Of a stretch of DNA of 64,000 nt, positions 34,801 to 45,747 are shown one piece after another. The stretch is taken from assembly GCF_001949145.1 (NCBI RefSeq), contig NW_019091632.1, positions 503,726 to 567,725 of the forward strand. The letters are read 5' to 3'. The position numbers and the translations under genes were made by a program. Numbering within the stretch: position 1 is the first letter of the stretch; each line of letters begins with the position of its first letter. The notes beneath the pieces are model-generated. The model saw only the letters and a program-made list of their open reading frames with translations, had not been told where the DNA came from and ran no database searches. Origin of the DNA: Acanthaster planci (Eukaryota; Echinodermata; Asteroidea; Valvatida; Acanthasteridae).

Positions 34801-34951
34801 GTTCCCGGAACTGATCGAGACACTGAATAGCAGGCCCAGCAAGAAGATCCAGTTGCTCCTCCTTCAAGGTGCGGGGACGATCCTCGGTGTTGGCATCATG
34901 CTCCTCATCGGCCTCCACGAAGATTGGCTACGACAACAACTCGAAGGTTAA
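16317..34951 (+). CDS. SLC39A: SLC39A LIV-1 subfamily (ZIP4/5/6/10/12-like) zinc importer, complete, eight exons
   Basis: Transports Zn2+ into the cytosol across the plasma or an internal membrane. Exons 16317-16898, 25847-26126, 26702-26877, 27407-27610, 30765-30987, 31409-31753, 32233-32420, 34802-34951 join in frame to 715 codons plus TAA. Seen: signal peptide (residues 1 to about 33); ectodomain with helix [21 protein letters not shown] and His runs; CxxVDTLL and a PVL triplet (224-226) where the family usually has PAL; TM1-2 with [10 protein letters not shown]; a cytosolic loop with HCH9 and HRHGHSH (514-544); TM4 HNFCD (H568-D572); TM5 CHEIPHELG (H597-E602), the LIV-1 hallmark; TM7-8 ending [16 protein letters not shown] 16317 is preferred over the in-frame ATG 16179 because it places the signal peptide at the N-terminus. 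The C-terminus resembles ZIP5 and ZIP10; the paralogue is not assigned. Confidence 0.93.
19221..19370. mobile_element. 150-bp inverted-repeat element with CG-rich inner stems
   Basis: Outer arms GCCATTACTGCGGTGGCACA (19221) and its near reverse complement ending at 19370. A second inner pair, ACGCGCGCGTTG against CAAACGCACGCGCG. In SLC39A intron 1; could fold as a long hairpin. Confidence 0.65.
21191..22056 (+). repeat. Tandem unit X-Y, first copy
   Basis: Block X (21191-21379, 189 bases) followed by block Y (21380-22056, 677 bases). The same two blocks recur as X' (22057-22245) and Y' (23506-24182) at near identity and identical length. In SLC39A intron 1; no convincing coding frame. Confidence 0.85.
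22057..24182 (+). repeat. Tandem unit X'-Z-Y', second copy with 1,260-bp interruption
   Basis: X' (22057-22245) and Y' (23506-24182) match the first unit; between them sits Z (22246-23505), absent from the first unit. Only scattered base changes separate the paired blocks, suggesting recent duplication. Confidence 0.85.
25847..26126 (+). CDS. SLC39A: SLC39A exon 2: membrane-proximal ectodomain
   Basis: Acceptor TCTATCAG|TGTCTT, donor CACACA|GTAAGT, phase 0 to 1. [13 protein letters not shown] and [15 protein letters not shown] match the LIV-1 extracellular dimerisation segment. It ends in a run of His/Asp/Gly ([20 protein letters not shown]) just before TM1. Confidence 0.9.
26702..26877 (+). 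CDS. SLC39A: SLC39A exon 3: TM1 and TM2
   Basis: Acceptor TTTTTCAG|TATGG, donor CCGCAT|GTGAGT, phase 1 to 0. [18 protein letters not shown] is TM1; [19 protein letters not shown] is TM2, matching the AVGTLxGDAxLHLxPH signature of LIV-1 ZIPs. Confidence 0.93.
27407..27610 (+). CDS. SLC39A: SLC39A exon 4: first cytosolic loop and TM3
   Basis: Acceptor GATGATGCAG|TCCCTA, donor AGAAAG|GTAAAA, phase 0 to 0. [13 protein letters not shown] and [10 protein letters not shown] form the loop; [20 protein letters not shown] is TM3. The open frame extends upstream of the acceptor, but LIPH|SLGIH restores the family spacing. Confidence 0.85.
27611..30764 (+). other. SLC39A: SLC39A intron 4
   Basis: 3.2 kb without a recognised gene or clear repeat family. 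A short CA run lies at 28080 and a duplicated AGATAGGTAGGC word near 28975. The other SLC39A introns (2, 3, 5, 6) are each under 600 bases. Confidence 0.7.
30765..30987 (+). CDS. SLC39A: SLC39A exon 5: cytosolic loop, Gln/Ser-rich
   Basis: Acceptor CAAAACAG|GCGCAG (a second AG six bases on would drop two residues), donor GAAATCA|GTATGA, phase 0 to 1. Encodes a low-complexity stretch ([17 protein letters not shown]) with a CHHC and a T5 run. It is poorly conserved between family members, so the boundaries rest mainly on phase and splice sites. Confidence 0.75.
31178..31206. repeat. Nine-base-stem hairpin
   Basis: CACCACCGT and ACGGTGGTG are separated by an 11-base AT-rich loop, in SLC39A intron 5. 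Small; no U-tract or known element. Confidence 0.5.
31409..31753 (+). CDS. SLC39A: SLC39A exon 6: His tract, TM4, TM5 metal site
   Basis: Acceptor AAAATTAG|TACGG, donor GAGTTAG|GTATGC, phase 1 to 1. Encodes HCH9, HRHGHSH, then [19 protein letters not shown] and [16 protein letters not shown], the catalytic core of the importer. This is the best single diagnostic exon in the window. Confidence 0.93.
32123..32166. repeat. Inverted repeat with CAGCTG E-boxes before SLC39A exon 7
   Basis: CCGATTATCAGCTGAT (32123-32138) and its exact reverse complement (32151-32166) flank a 12-base spacer that contains a further CAGCTG. It ends 66 bases before the exon 7 acceptor. Confidence 0.85.
32233..32420 (+). 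CDS. SLC39A: SLC39A exon 7: TM6-TM7
   Basis: Acceptor ACTCTCAG|GCGATT, donor GATCTG|GTGGGT, phase 1 to 0. [18 protein letters not shown] and [18 protein letters not shown] match LIV-1 ZIPs closely. Confidence 0.94.
32421..34801 (+). other. SLC39A: SLC39A intron 7
   Basis: 2.4 kb between exons 7 and 8, with the 16-bp MRE-core array near its start. The rest is unremarkable. Confidence 0.7.
32617..32680 (+). repeat. Four exact 16-bp repeats carrying metal-response cores
   Basis: The unit GAGTGCAACAGAGAAC is repeated four times in SLC39A intron 7, 200 bases after exon 7. GAGTGCA is the reverse complement of TGCACTC, which fits the MRE core TGCRCNC, so the array presents four minus-strand cores at 16-bp spacing. 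Confidence 0.85.
34802..34951 (+). CDS. SLC39A: SLC39A exon 8: TM8 and stop
   Basis: Acceptor CCTCCCCTAG|TTCCCG, phase 0, stop TAA at 34949-34951. [10 protein letters not shown] follows VDL from exon 7 (VDLFPE is typical), then [20 protein letters not shown] and a short cytosolic or luminal tail. Confidence 0.93.
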   Translation, partial: FPELIETLNSRPSKKIQLLLLQGAGTILGVGIMLLIGLHEDWLRQQLEG

Positions 34952-35237
34952 AAGGAAAATACTTTACAGTGTGCTATATCTACATGTACATGTACTGTAT
35001 TAAGCCAAGTATTTTACCTAGTATATATTGATACATGTTTTATTTAGGTGGGTTTTTGATCACAGTCGAGGTCCTCGTTGTATTTCTGGACGGTAATTGG
35101 ATGCTGTATATTTTTGTACAGGTAGGTCTTGGAAGTTGATGATCATTTGTGGTAACTTTTGCATTCATGGTCCTGCAATCGTGTGCTACCGAGATGTATG
35201 CAGCATTTACATGCATCTAAGTACTCCTCAGCATTAA

Positions 35238-35247
35238 AATAAATAAA
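35238..35247 (+). terminator. SLC39A: Poly(A) signal of the SLC39A gene
   Basis: Two overlapping AATAAA hexamers (35238 and 35242), about 290 bases after the stop, followed within 10 bases by a G/T-rich stretch (TGTTTGGTTGTGGG) like a downstream processing element. Consistent with the 3' end of the ZIP mRNA; no transcript evidence. Confidence 0.6.
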
Positions 35248-35750
35248 ATGTTTGGTTGTGGGTTCCTCAACTGTAAAGTTGGGACACTTTGGGAGTCATC
35301 AGCATCTTAAATGTTAATTAGTTGTATTGGAGAAAATTCCTTAAATTTCAGGAAGAACATGATTGAAGATCTAGAAACCGCTGGAACCTTTTGAAAGTGT
35401 GACCCACCATTCCAAAACCAGGCTGAGAAGAGTTCTTTGCTATTTGGAAAATGACACCGATATACACACGAACAGCGCCAATTTCACAACCTTTCCTCCC
35501 TCTACGAACTCTGTTTCCTTCAGGCAAACTTCGCACTGTGAGTCGCTTTGAAGTATGAAACTTGGAGGGGAATAAGCGAGTTCCGAGGCTCTTCGGGAAC
35601 AGCTACGCGCACGCGCAAAAGTCCGTCCCATCAGCGCAGCTATAATATCTTCTGACTCACGCGCGCTTTGTTCCGAAAGACCTTGGCTTTTTGAAATAAC
35701 AACTGGCACGTTGTCAAACATGAAAATTACCCACTTCAGCCCGGTTTTGG

Positions 35751-35940
35751 AATGCTTGGTCACAAATTTCAAACCTATGCCTAAATAGTCCTTTTCTTCA
35801 CAGTTACACATGTTGAGTATTATCCCCTATGTAACTGCTACCACTAAATGCTTGGTCACAAATTTCAAACCTATGCCTAAATAGTCCTTTTCTTCACAGT
35901 TACACATGTTGAGTATTATCCCCTATGTAACTGCTACCAC
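35751..35940 (+). repeat. 96-bp exact tandem duplication
   Basis: AATGCTTGGTCACAAATTTC at 35751 and 35847; the following 94 bases are identical in both copies. About 500 bases beyond the SLC39A poly(A) signal. Confidence 0.9.
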
Positions 35941-38256
35941 CGGACAATTAAAAGAGAATTGTTTATTCCAACGTGTATGTATCAATCAGGAGTTACAGTG
36001 TGGACTCCACAGCAAATTTTCCCATAGACAGGGCAATCAAAAGGAATAATTTAATTTGGGGTGGGGGTAGAGGGCTGGGTTTTCTACATTTTCTGACATT
36101 CTGTTATTTTCATATTACGCCTTCCGCGGTTTTTCTCTCTGGATTATTTTTAGCAGTCCCACAGCTTGCGTATTTGCCAGACAACTTGGCAAATAAATAC
36201 ATGTGGATGTAGCCTGTTGCATCACCTTTGCTGGCCCAAAGTGTTTTGCCACAAAGGCCAAAGTTCATTTGAAGGGCTCGCACAGTAGATACAGTTATAC
36301 GGTGGCGGTGCTTTCCTTTATGATACTGTAGAGTCGTGTGTCCTTGGCCTGTGGCCATTAAGAGTCACTATCCCCCACTTTTGGATTATGGCGAGTATGA
36401 AGCACCTGATACCCAACCAAAAATGGCGGGTACCCAATTCGAATGTTGTGTTTTTATTTAATACATGTAACCGGACCCTTCCCTCGTCGCAAACTCCAAA
36501 AGTGACCATTGAGAGCAATGTGTACAGCATTTCATGTATTAGTTGCCAGTTGAAAAAAAAAGACATATAATTTTTTTTCTGTCCTAAAGAATGCTTTCAA
36601 AATACTATGGGGGAGAGCATGCCTTATATTTCTGGTTTCGAGCTTTTAGTGGTAATCACCGTTTCCATGAGTAACCGACCATTTGGGTAAACCATGCCGT
36701 CCACATTCCACTAGAGGTTTTCCGAGGTTTTGGTACGTGGGAAACAGCACTGCCTCTTGGCTTGTTTATTTACACTGTATATTTGATGTCATCACAAATT
36801 TAGATACCATCGGTTAAATCCTTTGTTTATGTACACTAGTTAGTTTTCAACTCAAGAAGTTGTAAAATTAAGAATTACTTGTTTTACTGTAAAAATACGT
36901 AAGTTCAGGGTTTTCTATCCCTTTTCTTACCACTTTGGAAATTGTTAATCATGGAAATGGGACTATCGCCAAACCACGAACAATGATTACAAGGGTGCAA
37001 ATACACTCTGCCCATCGTGCATGTACGTGTACTGCCGAATACGCGGATGGATACATTTTTTGGCAAGTAACGACAATGTCATCAAAGCCTTGAAGTACAT
37101 GTATAAGGTTTGAAGTATTTTATTCTCTTAAGCTGTGGTTCACAATTTCATGACGAATTCACAACGTAGACTGATGCACGCACCCTATTTCTTTCGACTG
37201 TACTTTTTCAAATTTGTACGTGCCACCCAACACCGACCCGCCAAGTGAATACATGTACGTGCCATTACACAGTACATGCACAGGTACGTGTACAAGTACA
37301 ATGGAGCTTCACGCCAGCGCTCGAAAGTAGTACCGCCGAATCCAAATTGTTAGGTGTTTACAGGATTGGTTAGTGAAGGGGTTTAGAAGATCAACTATTA
37401 GACGAGACGTGCGTGTAGTAGTAGTAATAGATACGCAGCGATCGGGCAATATCGGTTTCCAGTGGCGTATCAAGGTTTTGTGTGGGGCAAGGGGCAAGGG
37501 GCAAAGTGGGATTATTTCTAAAGGTGGACTATTTTTTGAACCCCCCCCCTTAAAAAATCTCCCCCGAATAAGTAAGGCAGTAGAGGCTTTTCCAAAGTTC
37601 GGCCCTTTGGATTGCTACAAAGAATGAAATCTTAACAAAACAAAAATGCCAAAACTGTCTGCTTGTCAACATGGTAACCTGGCAACTTGCCCCCTGTGGA
37701 TATACCATTGTTGGTTTGTTTGGTGATGTCACGTGACGTGTATTTAGATCTCGTTATTTGTGCAAGAGATGACATCTCTGAAAAACATATTTTTAAAGAT
37801 GAAGTCAAATGGGAAACGTATCATTTCGAAATTATCCCTTCAGCATTTGCCGGGATGATGACATCATCATTTTAAATCTCCAAAAATTATTTACGTTGAA
37901 GAAGTGGTTGTCGTCCACTTTCAAAAAACTACGGAAAACAAATCTCAAATGTGAAAAAAAAACTTGGATATGCTTTCGTGCTACTTCGTCAGCAATTCTT
38001 GTATGGTGCTCAGAATACAACTCTGGACATTTTACTGATGTGGTGGGAGAAGAGAAATCCGTCCCTTATAAGATTTAATCCCATATTACTGCATTCCGTG
38101 TTACCCCAAGATGTCGAGATCACGTGATTTTATGTTACGATCAGTAATGTTGCCCAAGATATGGTTTACCAGAAAGTGTTAATGTCTACCGCATTCACTT
38201 TCCAAAGTCGCAGTTGAAAACATTTCTTTTAATTTTGTCTATTATTTTGGACCTGA

Positions 38257-38272
38257 TGACGTCATGACGTCA
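38257..38272. promoter_or_regulatory. Two abutting CRE palindromes
   Basis: TGACGTCA occurs twice without a gap. Each is a full CREB/ATF site. There is no assigned gene start nearby, so the target is unknown. Confidence 0.4.
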
Positions 38273-38610
38273 TGAAAGCAAGCACATTTCGACATCAAGG
38301 TCTATTGCCAAGGTCTATGTTAGTACATGTACATTGTTTCACGTTAAATGGAAGATACCAATGTATTGATTTGAGTGTTTTTTAATGAAGCAAAGGTAAG
38401 ACTACTTCAACACCTAGATAAAAGATAGATCTACGTGTATGGAATCCTTCCAAGGTGTAGTTCATCTAAGTTTAGACTGTGGTGGTGCTTGAAAATCGCA
38501 ATAACGGGCAAATTAGGTCAAAGAGCAGGCAATTTCAGAAAAGATCTCGAGTAGGCCTATGTGGTTCATTACAGTTGAAACTGGTCTGTTTGTGTGCGAA
38601 AGATACACCC

Positions 38611-38676
38611 TTAGGCTGTAGATGACCGTAGATCCTTTAGGCTGTAGATGACTGTAGATCCTTTAGGCTGTAGATA
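38611..38676 (+). repeat. 26-bp tandem repeat, 2.5 copies
   Basis: TTAGGCTGTAGATGACCGTA begins at 38611, 38637 (one change) and 38663. Intergenic. Confidence 0.85.
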
Positions 38677-41600
38677 CACATTTAAAGAAATTGTATCTGT
38701 ACTTTACTATTATTTCAATGTGGGTAAAATTTGGAGTTGATTCTTCACTCAAGTCTGACCTCTGAACACAGCCAAAATTGCGCTCAAATGTTTGACTTGA
38801 CCCCGGCCAGAATCGTTTTCTGTGTTTTTTTCCCCAGTAAGGTGTAAGTTGCCTGAACCAGTTCCAACAGAAATTTACATACATTTTACTGTACTGCCAC
38901 CTCGCCTATCAGCCACTGCGGTCACTCTCGACGTGTGCTACCTTATCATCAATGATTATTTGTTGTTACAATGCGTAGGCTATCTTAACAAGTTAAAACT
39001 TACACTTAAACTTGAACACTTCCATGCGAAGGTCGGGGTGACACGTGAAATTTATACTTGCAAGTGTCAGTGATCGTTTGTACGCTGTTTTGAATATTCT
39101 AAACGACCAGAACTCACAGTGCGATGCAACAGTTTACTGGGTCACAAGCAATAAGAAGGGAATAAAATAATATGCTTGGTTCAGGAATGAATGGCGCGCA
39201 CGTGGGTGGCGCACAGCCCAGCCACGTGACGAGCTCTTGACCAATACGAATGGCTGAACCGCTTAACGTAGGCCTACTGTACTTATAAGTCGTTATTTGT
39301 TCTACATCACGCCTGAAGAGACGTTTACAAAGTTGCTGTTCTCGTTCTGCATATCAAAAACACAGTTTTCACATTCCGTTCAGTTTCAGCGTCACATTAT
39401 TAAACGGGGTACGATCACAATTAAATACATGTATACCAACGAATTAATGAAACGTGATCAACAGCCCACCGATCAGACGACGGGAATTTGTTCAGGTGTT
39501 TATAATTATATTTCTTGACAGGACAGATTGGACAGTATTGATATCTTAAGGTCACTTTCCAACAAAAGACACGGTAATGCCTACCGAAATTTTACAGGTG
39601 GCACGTATCACAATATACTTCTTGTTAAACCAACGTCAAAACCGTGTGTTGTTCAAACCATATGCATATAACACCGAAAAAACTGTCCTGTTAGTAAATA
39701 AGTAATCCCAATTGCGTATCTGCATGAAGATATTAGGATATTAAAATTGCCCACTCTCTAGATATTTACTTTAAAGATTCACATGGAGTGGATGAACGAG
39801 GTAGCATTATTTTGCTAATCGCCCTGCGACCAATTAGGGCGCTGTGAAGGGCTGAATGGCACGACCTCCGATCGTGAGCTTATCACTTCCTATTAGCAAA
39901 GCGTTAATTAAATATGTTGGTTCGTCAATGGCAACGCTTTGGCACGGGCTGAGTGTCGGCTCTATGATAAAGGTGTTCATTTCGTCTCCTTTATAATAAC
40001 AGGGTGCCAAAGGCAATGAACACCATGATGAAAACATGGCCGTGCTAAAATCACAGTGTGGTAATTTATTTTCTCACTAAGTATCACTGATCATGTGTCT
40101 TTTGGCGATATATTTCAAATTACTGATTATCGGGATCAATATTGGATTGACGACTGAAGTGTAGTGAGAATATTTACAGCAATGAAAGAAAAAGAAAAAT
40201 ATTGAATTGACTTCGTTTCACTTGTGTAACACATTGAGCGAGCTCGCTTGCCTACATTGAAATTGTCTCCCAAATGTCCAATGTCCAAGGTTATTAAATT
40301 AGTATAAAGCATCTCCCTAAGGATACTTTAAATACATGTACATTGTATACAGGTTTCATCTTGTAGGCTTGCTACCATTTACTAATGCTGTTTCTTTTTC
40401 AGTCAGATTGTACCTGTCGTTTATTGCCATGCAGTCTGCACAGAGCAACTCGGTGAGACATGCTCTTTTAACAGACGTGTACAATGTACAAATTTATGTG
40501 CACATGGATGTATTATTTTAATGCAAGTCTGTATTTCAAGCTCAACAAACAGTATTTTAAATGTCGACATCGTGAAGGACCGGTTCTCAATTGAGATCTG
40601 TTACAGATTAATAACAGCACTGATAAGCATAGATGAAAGTTAGGTGGATTGAAGAGAAGCACAATAAATGTTATCATGCCCCAAAGATCTGTCGGTTTGT
40701 TGGCTTGGTTACACCATGGAGTGTTATTGCTCCACGGTTGCATGTTTGTGTTTCCCGTGTACGGCTGTACAGCTGTTGGGCTGTTGAATGACGATTTCCC
40801 ATCGCCTGTTCTTTCCTCATCATGAGAAAGAACTCCACTTCTTTTTTTTCCAATTATACACTACTTGAATGCCATTGTATTTCTCCCTTCAGGAACTATG
40901 GCCACCTCCTTTAACCAAGAACCAGCAACAAAGCATTCTTCCAAAAGCCAACTGAGAATGCAATCTAACAATTGTCCAGAGAATGCAATCTAACAATTAT
41001 TCACTGCCAACTCCATAGCTAGAGGTGCACTTCAAGTCCCCTTCCCTTTATATTTCAGTTGCATTACCACAGAAAAAGTTTCTGATTACACTTAATCTTG
41101 TTTAACATTGTTTTTTTTTGGGGGGGGGGTACAGTTATAGAAAAGCCAAGATTTCGAAGTGCTTAATGTGTGACATAACACACATCCATTTTTTCCCTGG
41201 TACAACGCGTTAGTGTGTTTTAAATATCTGTAGTCTATTTTTAAGTAAAGCAGGGGAATGCCTCCCACCCTAACCATGTTATCCAAGCCAGCAGCAATGG
41301 AACAATCAAAATAGATATAGCATTTCGGAACAATATATTCACTTTCAAAAAGCACCATATGGAGAGGTAGTATGTAGTCCGTGGATAAATAAAAATATAA
41401 AAATCAAGATATTTGTGTTGTCAAGGGCAGGTGTGACCAAACGTGCTACCAGCAAGTTGAAAAAAAACCCATTAGTTTGTCAACTCTATTTCCTGGTTTA
41501 ATTTGCAAGAAAAAAATTCCGTGAATTGTAAAGGTTAACCGCAGTGTTTTCAATTGATCATTAATTAATCTGAAAAATACACTATTGTGAGGATGCTAAA

Positions 41601-44500
41601 ATGTTATGGAAACAGATGCATCCTTATAACAAAAGCAAATTCTGCATACCACAAATGGACAAATGCAATATTGCCATCACTTTTTGTTACTAGTTTGTCA
41701 GGGAACAGGAATATTCCACATCAAAGAACTTGATAAGTTGTGAACAAATTTTAAACAATAGTTTCCTTTAATTTAGGCACCATCCTGTGCCATTTATAAC
41801 ACATATATTTTGGCATAAATTTCACAAAAGAAATGGACATTATTCAAAACTGAACTTTTAACAATGGAGGTTAGTGAACTGGTGGGCAGAACTCAAAATG
41901 TAAAAAAATTGATTTTTCTCAGCTGCTTTCAAGAAAGCGCAAACAAACATTTGAATGATACGCTTATTGATTTTTGGACGGATTAAAAGTCAAGGTATTG
42001 GAAAAATTTGAAATGGTAAGACAGTAGAAAAAGGGGAAAAATAAAGTGTATGCATGGTAATCAATCAGGCAATTTCTGCTGTGGCTATGTACACAATTTA
42101 CACATAAAAATCTTGATAATATGAAACTGTACAGCAGTCAACTTGATGTTGTTACTGAAACCAATTAGGGTAGACAGAACAAACCAACTCATCAATAGAG
42201 GAAGGAGAGGTCCTGAGGCATGTACTAACCTTAAAAGTAATAAATACTAAAGTTTTTGTATCTTTTGTACTTCAGTTACTTTCTTGAGTAACATTAAGAT
42301 TTCATTCTCTACCGCCTGCCTCAAACTGGTATCTGCTTGACTTCCTGCAAAGAATATAAACGGAGAGTTTCTGGAGATAATGTGGGATGTAAAACAAAAT
42401 TACAACAATGAAGATGCCTTAGAAGCATCCAGAACTAACAATATGATGGCAAATGCTATGTTCTTTAGATTACAGAACCTCCAGCCGTTGGCGTATTCAC
42501 CAACGGTCTTCAAATGACTCTGTTTTTATCACTCGGTGCATAAAGTCTTCCACAATATTACCCTCGGTCCAGGTTATTTGTAGTACTCACTCCTGTATGA
42601 AATAAGAGATTTGCTAGGCAATGGCTAAAGTCTTATTGGGAGACTGGATATGTCACCTGCAGGAGTTGGCAGAGGGTCAAGCACCTGCACTACTGACACA
42701 AAGGTCAAGCACCGCCAAGTACCCACACCCCCACCCTTCACACTTTTGGACTGGCTACCCATCGGATTATTGGACTGACAACACAGTCTGGAGGAAGCTC
42801 CAACATTTTCTTAAAAATTCTTCTAACAAAGCATGAGTTCTCATGAAATGACCCACCCTGAACTTGTGTGGATTGGAATCCACTACCTCCCCAAGCTGAG
42901 AGAAGTTTGAAAAACCTGACCTTATGGCCCAGTGATAAAAAGTACTAGTGCATTGACTCTTCATTTCTCCACAGAGAAACTTTGAAGCTAACCTGAGTGC
43001 AAGCATTTCCAATTCATGGACAGGTGTGCAGAACACGGTGGCATTAGACTGAATGAATTGTGAATCATGTACACATGAACAGTGAATTTGATGCATAAGT
43101 ACAGCATATGTGTTTGAGTACATTTGCTGCTTGCTCATGAGAGTGAAACAAAATCCTCATCTACTGACTGTACAATTCAGTATTCGCAAACTGGCTTCAA
43201 TAATTTAGCAGTATAGACTACAGATGCAGATATATCAACAATCATAATATATTAAATTCAAAATGTCAATAAGTTTGTGCACGATTACCAGGGACGTCCC
43301 AAGCAGACTTCACTTTGTACGGTGAATGGGGCCTTATACCCTAATAATTTAATATACATGTACCTCTGCGGATGGAGCTCACCCCTGAAACTCGGTGTAA
43401 CCTGAGAAGTAATGCTTGTGGCAAACCCCCATGATGTCTGCCCTTGAATTTCTCAAAACCAGAAACAAAGTCTCCCAGTTGAACCCAAGACCCACAAAGG
43501 GCATCTCTCAGGGGGAAAGAGATTATAACTTTTCACATTCTTCAATCAGACATCATCAAAATTGAATTCGTCGTTGGCTGGTTTAATACTGCAGCTTACT
43601 CCAGGCCGAAGTATTTTGACCAGGACTCAACTGCGGCAGAAAGAGTGGCTGAAGACCTAATATTGGGGATGTTTTTTCCCCTAAACATACAGTTCCACTT
43701 AAACCCAACTTCTTGGAAAAAACTCACTGGTGGTAAATACCCACAGACAAATAAAGTGAGCGGGAAAGAGAAGTACTTTGTAGGAGGAAGTGGAACAACC
43801 AAAGGAAACACCAAATGTGGCCTACGGCACGTTGGCAGTGTGCTGAACTGATTCAGTCCACCCCAAAAAAGGCTTGTCATTCAAAAAGCACTCCTTCCTG
43901 TAAAATGTTTTGTTTCACAACAAGAAATGGAAGGATTTTGGCTCTTGTCACAACAAGGCATTGAAATGACTCTTTGCTCGAGCAGCCTGGCGACGGTAGC
44001 CTTTTGAAATCAGACAGAGAGACTGATGAAGCCCTAATCCAGCTTGATAGTTCAAAAAACATAGATTCATGATGGAATTTCAACCAGACAATGGCAGACA
44101 GAAAGTTTAGCCAAAACTTTTCGATTGTTGACACAGAAGAAACAGTGTGGCTGATTTGAAGCAGTTAGGAGCACTGAATACTATGTCAGAAGTTTTTGGA
44201 GTTGTTTTAACAGACTTTTAAATTTTTTTTGTTTTAGGTGCCACCTGGATCACATTATACTTTGATTATACTTTGATGATTGATACATTTACTTCACTTA
44301 AGTTTATCACAAAACATGGAGGGCCTGACATTTTGATCCTAGCAGAATCATTTTCAAAGGCAAAAGGACAAGTCAAAAGAACAAACAAGCAAACGAGGAA
44401 TCAACCAAGCATGGACAAATGCAGGAAGAAAAAAGGAAAGGTCAAGAAAGCTGCAGGCTGGATAAAGGGGCAAGGGGTGCAGGGGATGCATGAAAGGCAA

Positions 44501-44586
44501 GAAAACCAGCACTCTTACTGGTCAATTCTCTAGAAAACCAGCACTCCCATTGGTCAACTCTCTAGAAAACCAGCACTCTCACTGGT
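44501..44586 (+). repeat. 32-bp tandem repeat, 2.7 copies
   Basis: GAAAACCAGCACTCTTACTGG begins at 44501, 44533 and 44565 with few changes. Intergenic, 1.2 kb downstream of the CCDC13 stop. Confidence 0.85.
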
Positions 44587-45312
44587 AAAAAAATTCTGTC
44601 AGTCCCTGTTTGTAAGTGTTCGTATGCAATTAATTAATTCCATCAGTTCAAGTAGCAAGTCAATTTGTTAATGTCCAAAAGTAGGCTGGGTGAAAAAAAA
44701 TGAAATTGTGATTTTGAATGGCCCTAACAGACTCGAGAAGCAGTCTTCATCCAGTACCTGAACCTAGTCTCCAGTTTTAAACACTCTGGCCAACTTTTTT
44801 CCTGACCAAAAAATAAATGTCTCCGATATCCATATAGTTGACTAATATCAAAGTGCAAGAAAGGACGGAGAAAAGTGCAGAAAGCATCAACATTCCTGAA
44901 TGTATCGATAACAGCAAGACCCCAAGCTGTCTTTTATCGAAAGCAAACATGCTGTTATGAAATAAATGTCACGCATGAAAAATGTACCAAAGATATCCAA
45001 GGGTACATTAAATGCCTCACTGTCCATATGCCTTATAACAATAATCTAGAAATATGTACGTATGTACAAATTAAGACAGTGGCATAACTAAGGAGGGCAT
45101 TCCCGCCCCCCATATAAGACAAGGGAAAAATGTGGTGATAGTCCGTCTTGGTCAGTGCAAACAGAAGACTCGAGTAAAAAATTAACAAACCAATTATGTC
45201 GTAGAAATCTGTCAGTCAAAAACTTATTCAGAACATTAAGATGAAGCTATGTGTTCCTGCTTTCCACTACATGGACAAATGTATGCCCAACTGCTAACGT
45301 TGGGAACACGGC

Positions 45313-45422
45313 GTTCCTACAGGAATGCTGTGTTCCTAACTGAATGCTTCTACAGGAATGTTGTCAGTGTTCCCAGTGGAACGCGGCATGTTCAAAAGAA
45401 ACATCAGTGTTCCAAATGGAAT
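45313..45422. repeat. Cluster of GTTCC-N4-GGAAC half-palindromes
   Basis: Six related 13- or 14-mers at 45313, 45332, 45346, 45369, 45390 and 45409. The one at 45369 (GTTCCCAGTGGAAC) is a perfect palindrome with a 4-base spacer. They lie 325-435 bases downstream of the CCDC13 stop. Confidence 0.75.
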
Positions 45423-45747
45423 GGAATGCCAATGTTGATGCCTTTGAGACGCTCTCTAAGGGCCTCCAAGTAGGCCCTTCAAAATATACCCCAGTTGAGC
45501 CACTGTTCCGAGAGGACTGATGTCAACTTAAAAGATTTTGATAAACAGGCAAAACATGTCATAAGTGGTGAATAAGGATAAAGTATCTTATTACCCCCGC
45601 CCCTAAAAAAAAAAGGACATGGAAAAGCTTTAAAAATTGGACACTGTTTTCAGTACCCTATTTTGAATGCCTCCTACCAGGAGCCATTACTTTTGCAGTT
45701 CAGTGAACTACCTTCACTTGATCCTGGTGTTGGTTTCCGGCAAACTC

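Larger units (their letters stand above)
34952..45747. other. Convergent intergenic region between SLC39A and CCDC13
   Basis: 10.8 kb. Besides the SLC39A poly(A) signal it holds four small tandem repeats (35.75, 38.6, 44.5, 45.3 kb), a double CRE and two weak exon-like signals (40.4-40.95 kb plus strand; 42.25-42.35 kb minus strand). No known protein family was recognised. Confidence 0.7.

Noticed and set aside
35440-35811. 123-codon minus-strand frame near the ZIP 3' end
   Set aside because: Overlaps the 96-bp tandem duplication, has no recognisable domain, and sits in 3' flanking DNA.
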